Positions 1 to 8,837 of a stretch of 64,000 bases of DNA are shown here, one piece after another (within the stretch, counting starts at the first letter, position 1; each line of letters starts with the position of its first letter). The notes below the pieces were generated by a model. The model had not been told where the DNA came from. It made no database searches and worked only from the letters and a program-made list of their open reading frames with translations. Origin of the DNA: Cupriavidus campinensis (lineage in GTDB: Bacteria > Pseudomonadota > Gammaproteobacteria > Burkholderiales > Burkholderiaceae); NCBI RefSeq assembly GCF_905397395.1, contig NZ_CAJPVH010000002.1, forward strand, positions 124,001 to 188,000. Reading direction: 5' to 3'. Both the position numbers and the translations under genes were made by a program.

Positions 1-394
1 TGTCAGCGATCAATCCGTCACGCAGAAACGACTGGACCACCTGGCCGCCATCGACATATACGCGGCGCGCGCCTTCGCTCGCAAGTTGCGCCATCACGTC
101 CGTGGGCGTGCAATCCGAGAAGCGCACCTTCCCCTGCAACGCTTCTGGCACCGGCGTGCCGGCCAACTGGCGGGATAGCACCAGCACCGGCCTGTCGTAA
201 GCCCATTCCCCCATGCCGAGAACCTTTTCATAGGTGCCGCGGCCCATCACGATCGCGTCCTTGTCGGCGATGAAGCCATGGTAGCCATGGTCTTCGGCGG
301 GGTCGTCCCGTTCCAGAAGCCAACCGATATCGCCATCGGGCCGGGCGATGAAGCCATCAAGGCTGGTGGCAATAAATACGTGTCCTGTCGTCAT
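1..394 (-). CDS. RibD C-terminal/dihydrofolate reductase-like protein (C-terminus cut by window edge)
   Basis: The 131 visible codons begin MTTGHVFIATSLDGFIARP, the start typical of the RibD C-terminal/DHFR superfamily; the segment DAIVMGRGTYEKV is the nucleotide-binding loop after strand B, and YVDGGQVVQSFLRDGLI matches the late (Y)xxGG-x5-FLxxGLID stretch. Members bind NADPH and reduce small substrates, but most stand-alone copies have no assigned function. The protein lies in the cytoplasm: no signal peptide or membrane segment is seen. The reading frame is still open at base 1, so perhaps 40-60 residues are missing. An in-frame TTG lies directly before the chosen ATG; neither has a strong ribosome site. 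No partner gene is visible in the window. Family call is firm, function is not. Confidence 0.8.
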   Translation of the reverse strand, partial: MTTGHVFIATSLDGFIARPDGDIGWLLERDDPAEDHGYHGFIADKDAIVMGRGTYEKVLGMGEWAYDRPVLVLSRQLAGTPVPEALQGKVRFSDCTPTDVMAQLASEGARRVYVDGGQVVQSFLRDGLIAD

Positions 395-640
395 CAATCT
401 CTCAACTGTCTTATCAAGTATCGATGCGCCGGAAACCTGTCCGCATCTCGACCACCCGCTGAAACACTTGGATCGTCACCTCTAATACGTTTTTTACCCT
501 GCTAGCAACGGGGGATTTGAAGGCGTCGCACCTTCACGACAGCGCGTTATCAGTAGCGCTTACATAACTTTTAAGCCGTGATTTAAGATTGCCCCGCATC
601 ACTTTGTGTCAATAACAATACATTAGAACGGGGCAGTTCA
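395..640. promoter_or_regulatory. Divergent intergenic region upstream of autotransporter
   Basis: This 246-base gap is more AT-rich than its surroundings, notably around 555-630. It must hold the promoters of the RibD-like gene (leftward) and the autotransporter (rightward). I see no convincing operator palindrome, only loose AT-rich hexamers. Confidence 0.4.
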
Positions 641-3523
641 ATGATGACCCATTTTTGTCGTGGAATCCGGCAGGGCGGCGTGCGCGTGCCGCAAGCGTCC
701 TCTATCACTCTGGCTGTCGCGCTGCTGTTTCCGATGGCTGCGTCGGCCGGCGAATATTTTGCTTCCAGTCTCGCCGAGCTGCAGTCGGCCATTGCGGCCG
801 CCAATGCGGACGGCGATGCCACTGCCACCATTCGCCTGAGCGCTGACGTGACAATGCCAGGGGGCGCCTGGTCAATCGGCACGCCTACCAAGCCTATCAC
901 CCTCGATACCAATGGTTTTGTGCTGACGAAGACCGGCGCGCTGGGGAACTATGCGACATCCGCGGCGGGACCGCTGACGTTGAACGGCACCTATACGGTT
1001 GCCCCGGACACGGCGGGCGGCACGGCCATGCTGATCAGCGGCGGCGGCCAGGCCATCGTCAATGGCACCGTGACCGGCGGCAACACGACGGTGGCGGGCA
1101 GCGAGAGCGGGGCAGCCATCTCGGTACTGCCCAACGCATCCGTCGTCAACAACGGTTCGGTCAAGGGCGGCAGCGGAACGAACTCGGCCAACGGTACGGC
1201 AGGCGTATCGCTCTCGACCAATGCCAGATTGGTCAACGCGGCCACTGGCACCATCACAGGGGGCGATGCCTCGGGTGGCCTGGCCGGCACCGCCGTGAAC
1301 CTCACTGCGACCGTCACGGGCGGCGTGGTCAACGCGGGCATTATTCGCGGGGGCGCCGACCTGAGTGGTGGCGGGGCCGGTGGCGTCGGCATACGCGTGG
1401 CGGCGGGTACGCCTACCGTCACTAACACGGGGCTGATCGAAGCCGGTGCGGGCGCGGCGGCTATCGTCGTCAATAGCACCACCGGAACGCTGACGGTCGT
1501 CAACGCGGGCACCATCCGCGCCGGTACCGGTTACGCGAATGCCATTGAATATGCCTCGGGCGGCACGGGCCGGGCTGTGCTCGAACTGCAGGCCGGCTCC
1601 AACATCGTCGGCAACGTCGTTGCGAACGCCACGGTGGCCAATGACACCTTCCGCCTCGGCGGCACTACTGACAGCGTGTTCGATGTCTCGACCATTGGCG
1701 ACACCGCGCAGTACCGTTACTTCGACAACTTCACGAAGACCGGCACCAGCACCTGGGCGCTGACGGGCACCGGCACAGTCACCGCGCCGTGGACCGTGGA
1801 CCAGGGGACGCTGCAGATCGGCAATGGCGGCACCAGCGGCAGCCTGGCCGGCAATGTCGTGGTCAACAGCGGCGCCACGCTGGCGTTCAATCGCTCGGAT
1901 AGCTATACGTACGGCGGCATCGTCTCGGGCGCCGGCGGGGTGGCGCAGAACGGCACCGGCACCACGGTGCTGACCGGCGCAAACACCTATACGGGCGCCA
2001 CCGCCATCAACCTCGGCACGCTGGCCATCGATGGCTCGATCACAAGCCCGGTGACGGTAGCCACGGCCGGTACGCTGTCGGGCACCGGCACGATCTTCGG
2101 CAATGTCACGAACAGCGGCACGGTGACCCCCGGTGGCACGGGCGTGCTGACCATCGCCGGCAACTACCTCGGCAACGACGGCACCGTGCGCGTGAACACC
2201 GTGTTCGGCGGCGATGCTTCGGCCACCGGGCGCCTTGTGGTGACCGGCGATACCTCGGGCACTAGCCAGATCCGGGCGGTAAACGTCGGTGGAGCCGGCG
2301 CCGCCACGGTCGACGGGATCAAGATCATCGACGTGCAGGGCGCATCGAATGCCACCTTCACGCTGGCCGGCGACTACACGTTCCAGGGCCAGCAGGCCGT
2401 GGTGGCCGGCCCGTACGCGTACCGGCTCTACAAGAACGGCGTGTCCACGCCGACCGATGGCGACTGGTACCTGCGTTCCACGCTGGCCGAAACGCCTGCC
2501 GGCAGCACCTCGGCCACGGCTGCCACGCCGCTGCTGGCACCGACCGTACCGCTGTACGAGGCCTATTCCAGCGTGCTGCAGCGCTTCAACGAGCTGGGCA
2601 CGCTCCAGCAGCGCGTTGGCAATCGCTCATGGTCCCCCAACGCCGCCGTGCAGGCCGAGCAGGATGCGGGCAAGCCGATCATCGGCCGTGGGGCGTGGGC
2701 GCGCGTGGAAGGCTCGAACACCCATATCGATCCGTCCACCAGCACCACCAGCGCCAGCTACAACGTGCGCATGTGGAAGTTCGAGGGCGGCGTGGATGCA
2801 CCGGTCGTCGAGAATCAGGCCGGCACGCTGGTGGTGGGCCCGACCTTCCACTACGGCATTGCCAATTCCAACGTCTCGTCGATGTTCGGCAACGGCGCGA
2901 TCGATGCCACCGGCTACGGCTTTGGCGGCACGGCAACGTGGTATGGCAATAATGGATCGTATGTCGATGCCCGCGCGACCGTGACCTGGTACGACACCGA
3001 TATCCGCTCGTCGACGCTGTCGACCAAGCTGGCCAACGGCAACCGCGGCAGCGGCGTGGCCACCAGCGTGGAAGCCGGCCACCAGCTCGCGCTGGGCGGC
3101 AACTGGTCGATCACGCCGCAGGCCCAGCTTGCGTGGTCGCAGGTTCGCTTCGATGCGTTCACGGACCAGTACGGGACCAATGTGTCACGTGACAACGGCA
3201 ACAGCCTGGTTTCGCGCCTGGGCGTATCGCTGGATCACGAGACCAAGTGGACGGCCGGCAACGGCAAGACCCGCCGCTCGCACGTGTACGGTATCACCAA
3301 CCTGTACTACGACTTCCTGCACGGCACGTCGGCGCGTGTGTCGGATATCAGCTTGATCAGCAAGGAGCAGGCGCTGTGGGCCGGGCTTGGCGTGGGTGCC
3401 TCGCTGAACTGGGATGATGATCGCTACAGCGTCTATGGCGAACTGCTGGCGCGCACCAGCTTGCAGGACTTTGGCGACAGCAATGCGATTGGCGCCAAGC
3501 TTGGCGTCCGCTACCGCTGGTAA
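641..3523 (+). CDS. Type Va autotransporter, adhesin-like
   Basis: A 960-residue autotransporter. Residues 1-36 are a long signal peptide ending in MAASA before GEYF. The passenger (about 37-640) is rich in Gly, Thr, Asn and Val and holds degenerate beta-helix repeats of the type VVNAGIIRGG, TVTNTGLIEAG and VVNAGTIRAG. A PATR-type autotransporter repeat, NTYTGATAINLGTLAIDGS, precedes the C-terminal part. The last 270 residues form the 12-strand outer-membrane barrel, ending in an aromatic residue (GAKLGVRYRW) as required for BAM recognition. No protease, lipase or other catalytic motif is visible in the passenger, so an adhesin or aggregation role is more likely than an enzyme; this is inference. 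The start is a double ATG with a weak purine-rich site (ACGGGGCAG). A strong hairpin follows the stop. The gene stands alone, flanked by oppositely transcribed units. Confidence 0.9.
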   Translation: MMTHFCRGIRQGGVRVPQASSITLAVALLFPMAASAGEYFASSLAELQSAIAAANADGDATATIRLSADVTMPGGAWSIGTPTKPITLDTNGFVLTKTGALGNYATSAAGPLTLNGTYTVAPDTAGGTAMLISGGGQAIVNGTVTGGNTTVAGSESGAAISVLPNASVVNNGSVKGGSGTNSANGTAGVSLSTNARLVNAATGTITGGDASGGLAGTAVNLTATVTGGVVNAGIIRGGADLSGGGAGGVGIRVAAGTPTVTNTGLIEAGAGAAAIVVNSTTGTLTVVNAGTIRAGTGYANAIEYASGGTGRAVLELQAGSNIVGNVVANATVANDTFRLGGTTDSVFDVSTIGDTAQYRYFDNFTKTGTSTWALTGTGTVTAPWTVDQGTLQIGNGGTSGSLAGNVVVNSGATLAFNRSDSYTYGGIVSGAGGVAQNGTGTTVLTGANTYTGATAINLGTLAIDGSITSPVTVATAGTLSGTGTIFGNVTNSGTVTPGGTGVLTIAGNYLGNDGTVRVNTVFGGDASATGRLVVTGDTSGTSQIRAVNVGGAGAATVDGIKIIDVQGASNATFTLAGDYTFQGQQAVVAGPYAYRLYKNGVSTPTDGDWYLRSTLAETPAGSTSATAATPLLAPTVPLYEAYSSVLQRFNELGTLQQRVGNRSWSPNAAVQAEQDAGKPIIGRGAWARVEGSNTHIDPSTSTTSASYNVRMWKFEGGVDAPVVENQAGTLVVGPTFHYGIANSNVSSMFGNGAIDATGYGFGGTATWYGNNGSYVDARATVTWYDTDIRSSTLSTKLANGNRGSGVATSVEAGHQLALGGNWSITPQAQLAWSQVRFDAFTDQYGTNVSRDNGNSLVSRLGVSLDHETKWTAGNGKTRRSHVYGITNLYYDFLHGTSARVSDISLISKEQALWAGLGVGASLNWDDDRYSVYGELLARTSLQDFGDSNAIGAKLGVRYRW

Positions 3524-3544
3524 GGCGGCATCGCTGAGCCGGAG

Positions 3545-3573
3545 CTGTCCCGCGCCCCAGTGGCGCGGGACAG
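3545..3573. terminator. Hairpin between convergent genes (12-bp stem)
   Basis: A perfect 12-bp inverted repeat, CTGTCCCGCGCC and GGCGCGGGACAG, with a 5-base loop lies 21 bases after the autotransporter stop and 27 bases from the fmdB stop. There is no U-run on either strand, so it may act as a transcript-end stabiliser or a Rho-linked barrier instead of a classic intrinsic terminator. Confidence 0.75.
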
Positions 3574-3600
3574 CGAATCATCGTTGTGTTCCCTGCCTGC

Positions 3601-3915
3601 TCAGTGCGAGATCATCCAGGGCCTGCCGCTGGTGCTCCGGGCTACGTCGGGCCGTCCCGCAAGCTTCGGCTTTGCGCAGCACCCGCAGCCGGGGCCATGT
3701 CTCGATGATTCCTTCGGCGCAGCCGCGCTGCGTTCGTTGACCGCATGCGCGGCTCGCGCCGACGCCGCCATGCTGGCGAGCGCGGGCGCGGCCACGAGTG
3801 CCCGTTCCGCGCCCATGCCGCAGCCGGGGCACATGGCAGGCGCATCGCGCCGCGCCATTGGCCGGATCAATGCAAACTCGCCGCAGTCCTTGCACCGGTA
3901 GTCATAGGTAGGCAT
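3601..3915 (-). CDS. fmdB: FmdB family zinc-ribbon protein
   Basis: A 104-residue protein opening MPTYDYRCKDCGEFALIRP, the FmdB (CxxC_CxxC_SSSS) signature. Two pairs, CKDC and CPGC, about 22 residues apart form a small zinc ribbon; the tail is low-complexity with a further GPGCGCCAKPK cluster that may also bind metal. FmdB was named in Methylophilus methylotrophus as a regulatory protein of the formamidase operon; its molecular role is unclear. Here it is the last gene of the urtABCDE-fmdA-fmdB unit, 37 bases after fmdA. Overlapping frames exist but only this one has the family motif. Confidence 0.88.
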   Translation of the reverse strand: MPTYDYRCKDCGEFALIRPMARRDAPAMCPGCGMGAERALVAAPALASMAASARAAHAVNERSAAAPKESSRHGPGCGCCAKPKLAGRPDVARSTSGRPWMISH

Positions 3916-3952
3916 CGCCGCTCCGCTGGGTGGATTGCAACATGGTGCCGGC

Positions 3953-5185
3953 CTAGATCACGTCCGGCGACAGCGGCAGGTCCACGTCGCCCGTGATCAT
4001 CCGCGTTGGCCCGCTGGCGCTGGGACGGATGTCGAAGTCGAAGATCTGGGTGGGCAACCACAGCGTGGCGCAGGCATTGGGAATGTCCACCACGCCGCTG
4101 ATATGCCCCTGCACCGGGGCGGTTCCCAGGATGGAATACGCCTGCGCCCGCGAGTAGCCGAACTTGGTCATGTATTCGATCGCGTTCAGGCACGCCTGCC
4201 GGTAGGCAACCTGCACGTCCAGGTAGTGCTGCTTGCCCGCTTCGTCGACGGAAATCCCTTCGAAGATCAGGTAGTCGTTGTAGTTCGGCGTGATGGGGCT
4301 CGGCTTGAAGATCGGATTGCGGATGCCGTACTTGGCCATGCCGCCCTTGATCAGCGACACGCGCATATGTACCCAGCCCGCCATCTCGATCGCGCCGCAG
4401 AACGTGATTTCGCCATCGCCCTGCGAGAAATGCAAGTCGCCCACGGAAAGTCCGGCGCCATCCACATACACCGGGAAATAAACCTTGGCGCCGCGTGACA
4501 GGTCCTTGATGTCGCAGTTGCCGCCATGCTCGCGCGGCGGCACCGTGCGGGCGCCCGTGGCGGCGGCCTGGTCGCGCGCATCGCCCTGCAGCTTGCCCAT
4601 GTGCGCCGTGGCGGCGAAGGGGGGATTCGCCAGCGGAGGCACGCGGTCCGGTTGGGTGGCGATGAAGTCCATCTCCCGCTTGTTCCACGTCTCGAGCATG
4701 GCCTGGTCCGGCAGGCAGCCTATCAGCCCGGGATGGATCAGTCCGGCGAAGTTCACGCCGGGAATATGCCGCGACGAGGTGTACAGGCCGTGGAAATCCC
4801 AGATCGACTTCTGCGCCTGCGGAAAATGATCGGTCAGGAAGCCGCCGCCGTTCTGCTTCGAGAAGAAGCCGTTGAAGCCCCACTGGCTGTCAGGCTTCGC
4901 GCCAATGTCGAGCAGATCCACCACGAGGAGGTCGCCCGGCTCTGCGCCTTCCACGCCCACCGGGCCGGTCAGGAAGTGGACGATGGAGAGGTCGATGTCA
5001 CGCACATCGTCGGCCGAGTCGTTGTTCTTGATGAAACCGCCGGTCCAGTCGTAGGTCTCCAGGATGAAGTCCTCGCCGGGCTTGACCCAGCAGGCCATCG
5101 GGATATCCGGATGCCAGCGGTTGTGGACGTTGGGGTTCTCGTACGGCGATTCGGCCAGATCGACCTTGATCAGGGTATCCGTCAT
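3953..5185 (-). CDS. fmdA: Formamidase (acetamidase/formamidase family)
   Basis: A 410-residue FmdA/AmdA-family amidase, close to the length of the Methylophilus formamidase. It hydrolyses formamide (and more weakly other short amides) to ammonia and the acid, in the cytoplasm. Recognisable segments are VHNRWHPDIP near the N-terminus, GDLLVVDLLDI, the REHGGNCDIKDL stretch around residue 230 with a conserved Cys, and VGDLHFSQGDGE. The start at MTDTLIKVDL is chosen over an upstream in-frame ATG because an AGGAGG site lies 9 bases before it and the upstream extension is not family sequence. It sits between urtE and fmdB in an amide uptake operon, which supports an amide rather than urea as the transported nitrogen source. 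No urease gene is present. Confidence 0.94.
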   Translation of the reverse strand: MTDTLIKVDLAESPYENPNVHNRWHPDIPMACWVKPGEDFILETYDWTGGFIKNNDSADDVRDIDLSIVHFLTGPVGVEGAEPGDLLVVDLLDIGAKPDSQWGFNGFFSKQNGGGFLTDHFPQAQKSIWDFHGLYTSSRHIPGVNFAGLIHPGLIGCLPDQAMLETWNKREMDFIATQPDRVPPLANPPFAATAHMGKLQGDARDQAAATGARTVPPREHGGNCDIKDLSRGAKVYFPVYVDGAGLSVGDLHFSQGDGEITFCGAIEMAGWVHMRVSLIKGGMAKYGIRNPIFKPSPITPNYNDYLIFEGISVDEAGKQHYLDVQVAYRQACLNAIEYMTKFGYSRAQAYSILGTAPVQGHISGVVDIPNACATLWLPTQIFDFDIRPSASGPTRMITGDVDLPLSPDVI

Positions 5186-5206
5186 GACGTTTGCCTCCTG
5201 GTGGCG

Positions 5207-5228
5207 GTGAAGATGTGGTGAAGATGTG
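5207..5228. repeat. 11-bp tandem duplication between urtE and fmdA
   Basis: GTGAAGATGTG occurs twice head to tail in the 52-base gap between urtE and fmdA, about 10 bases after the urtE stop. Confidence 0.9.
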
Positions 5229-5237
5229 GGGTTGCGT

Positions 5238-5927
5238 TTAAACCGACAGCAGTTGCCGGATGTGCGCCACATCGGTGCTGTGGCGCTGGGTCTCGTGCAC
5301 GAAGCGGCCGCCTTCGATGACAAGCAGCCGGTCGGCCACGTCCATGGCGAAGCTCAGCACCTGTTCGGAGAACACGATGGTGATGTCGCGCGTGCGCCGG
5401 ATCTCGTTCAGCGCGCGCGCAATGTCCTTGATGATCGATGGCTGAATGCCCTCGGTGGGCTCATCCAGCAGCAGCACCTTCGGGTTGCTGACCAGCGCGC
5501 GGGCGATGGCCAGTTGCTGTTGCTGGCCGCCGGAGAGGTTGCCGCCCTTGCGGCGCCGCATGTCGAACAGCACCGGGAACATCGCGAAGATCTCGTCTGG
5601 AATGCGCCGCATGCGGCTTTGCTCCATGCCGGTGAGGATGTTCTCCTCCACCGTCAGGTGCGAGAAGATCATGCGGCCCTGCGGCACATAGCCCAGGCCG
5701 GCGCGCACGCGGCGATAGCTCTCGTCGTGCGCCACGTCGCGCCCATCCACGGTAACCTGGCCCGAGCGCACCGGCAGCATGCCGATCATCGCCTTGAACA
5801 GCGTGGTCTTGCCCATGCCGTTGCGGCCCATGATCGCCACGGTCTCGCCTTGCGCTGCGGAGAAAGAGACGCCGTGCAGCGCCTCGCTCTGGCCATAGTT
5901 CACCACCACGTTGTCCACGGAAAGCAT
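5238..5927 (-). CDS. urtE: Amide/urea ABC transporter ATP-binding protein UrtE
   Basis: A 229-residue ATPase of the HAAT (LivF) branch, energising uptake of short amides or urea at the inner membrane. Walker A is GRNGMGKTT (about residue 34), the signature is LSGGQQQQ, Walker B is VLLLDEPTEGIQPSI, and the switch residue region is IVFSEQ, where the usual His is replaced by Ser-Glu-Gln as in LivF/UrtE proteins. The GIQPSII sequence is typical of UrtE. The ATG is preceded by AAGGAGAATCCCGC. It is the fifth gene of the operon, 42 bases after urtD. Confidence 0.93.
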   Translation of the reverse strand: MLSVDNVVVNYGQSEALHGVSFSAAQGETVAIMGRNGMGKTTLFKAMIGMLPVRSGQVTVDGRDVAHDESYRRVRAGLGYVPQGRMIFSHLTVEENILTGMEQSRMRRIPDEIFAMFPVLFDMRRRKGGNLSGGQQQQLAIARALVSNPKVLLLDEPTEGIQPSIIKDIARALNEIRRTRDITIVFSEQVLSFAMDVADRLLVIEGGRFVHETQRHSTDVAHIRQLLSV

Positions 5928-5950
5928 GCGGGATTCTCCTTTGGCGAGTT

Positions 5951-5978
5951 GGCCGTGTTAGTGGCCGCGTTAGTGGCC
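5951..5978. repeat. 12-bp tandem repeat across the urtD stop codon
   Basis: GGCCGYGTTAGT is present twice plus four bases. On the coding (minus) strand the unit carries the last codons and stop of urtD (Gly-His-TAA), and the second copy repeats Gly-His-TAA in the same frame just downstream. Confidence 0.88.
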
Positions 5979-6713
5979 GAGGTAGACGTCGATCACGCGC
6001 GGGTCGTTCTGCACCTGGGCCATCGAGCCTTCGGCCAGGATGCGGCCCTGGTGCATCACGGTGACCTTGTCGGCAATGCGCTGCACGAAGTCCATGTCGT
6101 GCTCGATCACGATCACCGCGCGGCCCTTGCTGATGCGCTTGAGCAGCTCGGCGGTCAGTTCGCGTTCGCGCACGCTCATGCCGGCGATCGGTTCGTCCAG
6201 CATCAGCAGTTTCGGGTCCTGCATCAGCAACATGCCAATCTCCAGCCATTGCTTCTGGCCGTGCGAGAGCTGCGCCGCCTCGCGCTCCAGGACCTCGTCG
6301 AGCGCGATCTCCGCAGCCACCTCGGCTACGCGCTGGCGCTCCGCCTCGGTGGTGCGAAACGTCAGCGCGCCCAACACGCTGCGGCCCCGGGGGAACGAGA
6401 CGGCCAGGTTCTGAAACACCGTGAGGTTCTCGTAGATCGAGGGCGTCTGGAACTTGCGCCCCACCCCGGCGCGCACGATCTGGTATTCGGGCAGGCCAGT
6501 CATCTCGCGGTTGCGAAACTTGATGCTGCCGCCGCTGGCGCGCGTCTTGCCGCAGATCAGGTCGAGCAGCGTGGTCTTGCCGGCACCGTTCGGGCCGATG
6601 ATGACGCGGAGCTCGTCGCGGTCTACGTATAGCGTGAGGTTGTCGATGGCCTTGAAGCCGTCGAACGATACGGTCAAATCCTCTACCGCCAGCATGAAGT
6701 CGGTATTGCTCAT
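5970..6713 (-). CDS. urtD: Amide/urea ABC transporter ATP-binding protein UrtD
   Basis: A 247-residue ATPase of the LivG/UrtD type, partner of UrtE. Walker A is GPNGAGKTT (about residue 38), the signature is the non-canonical LSHGQKQWLEIG that is typical of UrtD, Walker B is LLMLDEPIAGM, and the H-loop is VIVIEHDMDFV. GGGAGACACC sits just before the ATG. The gene follows urtC by 12 bases. The asymmetric UrtD/UrtE pair is the normal makeup of this transporter class. Confidence 0.93.
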   Translation of the reverse strand: MSNTDFMLAVEDLTVSFDGFKAIDNLTLYVDRDELRVIIGPNGAGKTTLLDLICGKTRASGGSIKFRNREMTGLPEYQIVRAGVGRKFQTPSIYENLTVFQNLAVSFPRGRSVLGALTFRTTEAERQRVAEVAAEIALDEVLEREAAQLSHGQKQWLEIGMLLMQDPKLLMLDEPIAGMSVRERELTAELLKRISKGRAVIVIEHDMDFVQRIADKVTVMHQGRILAEGSMAQVQNDPRVIDVYLGH

Positions 6714-6725
6714 GGTGTCTCCCGG

Positions 6726-7862
6726 TCAGGCCGTCTTGGCGGGCAGGGCTTCCGGCTTGGGCGGCGTGGGCGGCTCGGCGGCGCGGCGGCGACGGCTGAC
6801 GTATTTGGTGTAGAGCCCTGCCAGCCCGTCGGGGAATGCCACCACCACGCCGATGAACAGCGCCGCCATCAGGAACAGCCACAGATCCGGAAAGCTCTCC
6901 GAAAAGTAGGTCTTGCCGGCGTTCACCAGCAGCGTGCCCCACACCGCGCCCACCAGGCTCATGCGCCCGCCCACCGCAGCGAAGATCACCATCTCGATGG
7001 ACGGCACGATGCCGACGAACGACGGCGACATGAACCCGACCTGCAGCGTGAACATGGCCCCGCCGATGGCCGCCAGCGCGGCCGCCAGGCAAAACACGAA
7101 CACCTTGAACATCGACACGTCGTAGCCCGAGAACCGCACACGGTCTTCCTTGTCGCGCATCGCCAGCAGCAGCACGCCGAGCTTGCTCTTCTGGATCCAG
7201 CGGCACAGCGCGATGGCCCCGAACAACAGCGCCACGGTTACGAAGTAAAGAATCAGCCGCGCACTGTCCGTGCGGATATCCCAGCCGAGCAGGGTCTTGA
7301 GGTCGGTGATGCCGTTCACACCGCCGGTATAGCCCTGTTGCCCGATGATCAGCACCGACAGGATGAGCGCCACCGCCTGCGTGATGATGGCGAAGTAGAC
7401 GCCGCCCACGCGGCGCCGGAACATCGCCACGCTGATGACGAATGCCAGCAGGGCCGGCACCACCACCACCCCGATCAGTGCGACCGGCAGATGGCGGAAC
7501 GGCTCCCACCACCATGGCAGCGCCGTAAGCTGGTTCCAGTCCATGAAGTCCGGAATGCCAGGCGTGGACTGGATGGCGGTACTTTTGACATCCGATGCCT
7601 CCAGCTTGAGGAACATCGCCATGACGTAGCCGCCGAGGCCGAAGAACACGCCCTGGCCCAGGCTCAGGACGCCGCCGTAGCCCCACAGCATCACCAGCCC
7701 CACGGCCACGAAGGCGTAGCTCAGGTATTTGCCGATCAGGTTCAGACGGAACACGTCGAGTGCAAGCGGCATGATTACCACCAGCACGAGCGCCAGCAGC
7801 GCGTAGCCGGCCCATGCGCCGCCTATGCCGCGCAGCCGTTGCAGTCGGGAAGAATTGGACAT
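6726..7862 (-). CDS. urtC: Amide/urea ABC transporter permease UrtC
   Basis: A 378-residue polytopic permease of the LivM/UrtC type with about ten hydrophobic segments; GYGGVLSLGQGVFFGLGGY is the family hallmark near residue 55. It carries the long extracytoplasmic loop with KLEASDVKSTAIQSTPGIP typical of UrtC. The chosen ATG (MSNSSRL) has AGGAGC nine bases before it; an ATG six codons upstream is also in frame but overlaps that site. The C-terminus is basic and cytoplasmic. Third gene of the operon, 23 bases after urtB. Confidence 0.92.
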   Translation of the reverse strand: MSNSSRLQRLRGIGGAWAGYALLALVLVVIMPLALDVFRLNLIGKYLSYAFVAVGLVMLWGYGGVLSLGQGVFFGLGGYVMAMFLKLEASDVKSTAIQSTPGIPDFMDWNQLTALPWWWEPFRHLPVALIGVVVVPALLAFVISVAMFRRRVGGVYFAIITQAVALILSVLIIGQQGYTGGVNGITDLKTLLGWDIRTDSARLILYFVTVALLFGAIALCRWIQKSKLGVLLLAMRDKEDRVRFSGYDVSMFKVFVFCLAAALAAIGGAMFTLQVGFMSPSFVGIVPSIEMVIFAAVGGRMSLVGAVWGTLLVNAGKTYFSESFPDLWLFLMAALFIGVVVAFPDGLAGLYTKYVSRRRRAAEPPTPPKPEALPAKTA

Positions 7863-7885
7863 GGTCTTTGCTCCTGGCATGGCGG

Positions 7886-8800
7886 TCAGCGCCGTACCGC
7901 CGGGGCGAACAGGCCCTGCGGACGAATCATCAGGATGGTCACGATCAGCAGCAGCGTCAGCACCCGCGCCATGGAACCGGTCATGAAGAACTCGGTGATG
8001 GACTGCATCTGCGCGATGCCGAAGGCTGACGCCACGGTGCCGGCGAGGCTCGCTGCCCCGCCGAAGGTGACCACGAGGAAAGAGTCGACGATGTACAGCG
8101 CGCCGCTGGTGGGGCCGGTGGAGCCGATCGTCGTGAATGCCGCACCCGCCACGCCCGCGATGCCACAGCCGATGGCGAAGGTCAGGCGGTCGGTGTGGCG
8201 GGTATTGATGCCGGCCGCGTTGGCCATCGGCCGGTTCAGCGTCGTGGCGCGTACACGCAGCCCCCAGCGCGACCGGTACAGCGCGAGCCAGACGAGGCCC
8301 GCTACACAAAGCGTGAGCGCCATCACGAACAGGCCGTTGATGGGGATGTCGAGCCCGGGCGCGGGTGACCAGGAACCCATCAGCCAGTCGGGCAGGGTGG
8401 GGCTGACTTCCTTGGGGCCGAAGATGGAGCGGAAAGCCTGCTGCATGCCGAGCGACAGCCCCCAGGTGGCGAGCAGGGTATCGAGGGGCCGCTTGTAGAG
8501 ATGCCGGATCAGCGCCCACTCGGCCAGCCATCCCGCGCCGAACGCGATGGCGAACGCGGCGCAGATGGCGATGGGGAAGTAGTAGGGCATCCACGCCGGC
8601 GCCAGGCGCTCCACCATGGTGGAGGCCAGGAAGATGACATAGGCGCCGATAGTCATGAACTCGCCGTGCGCCATGTTGATGACGCCCATCTGGCCGAAGA
8701 TGATGGCCAGCCCGAGCGCCATCAGGAGCAGCACCGAGAACAGGCTCAGCCCTGCAAAGCCCTGCATCAGGCCGATATTCAGCATGTCCGACACGTTCAT
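7886..8800 (-). CDS. urtB: Amide/urea ABC transporter permease UrtB
   Basis: A 304-residue LivH/UrtB permease. It has about eight membrane segments, and the conserved GQMGVINMAHGEFMTIGAY motif starts near residue 36. The region PLDTLLATWGLSLGMQQ and the C-terminal RPQGLFAP are also typical. With UrtC it forms the membrane channel. It lies 37 bases after urtA and 23 bases before urtC. The ribosome site is weak (CGGAGTCAGAGTC). Confidence 0.92.
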   Translation of the reverse strand: MNVSDMLNIGLMQGFAGLSLFSVLLLMALGLAIIFGQMGVINMAHGEFMTIGAYVIFLASTMVERLAPAWMPYYFPIAICAAFAIAFGAGWLAEWALIRHLYKRPLDTLLATWGLSLGMQQAFRSIFGPKEVSPTLPDWLMGSWSPAPGLDIPINGLFVMALTLCVAGLVWLALYRSRWGLRVRATTLNRPMANAAGINTRHTDRLTFAIGCGIAGVAGAAFTTIGSTGPTSGALYIVDSFLVVTFGGAASLAGTVASAFGIAQMQSITEFFMTGSMARVLTLLLIVTILMIRPQGLFAPAVRR

Positions 8801-8837
8801 GACTCTGACTCCGTGGATCGATGGGACGGCGGCGGGC

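Noticed and set aside
3867-4883. Long minus-strand open frame (338 codons) overlapping fmdA
   Set aside because: It is a shadow of fmdA in another frame: Arg/Ala/Gly-rich, no domain, and fmdA itself has clear family motifs and a ribosome site.
5226-6632. 468-codon plus-strand open frame opposite urtE and urtD
   Set aside because: Antisense shadow typical of high-GC genes; His/Leu/Ala-rich with no family match, while both ATPases on the other strand have full Walker motifs.
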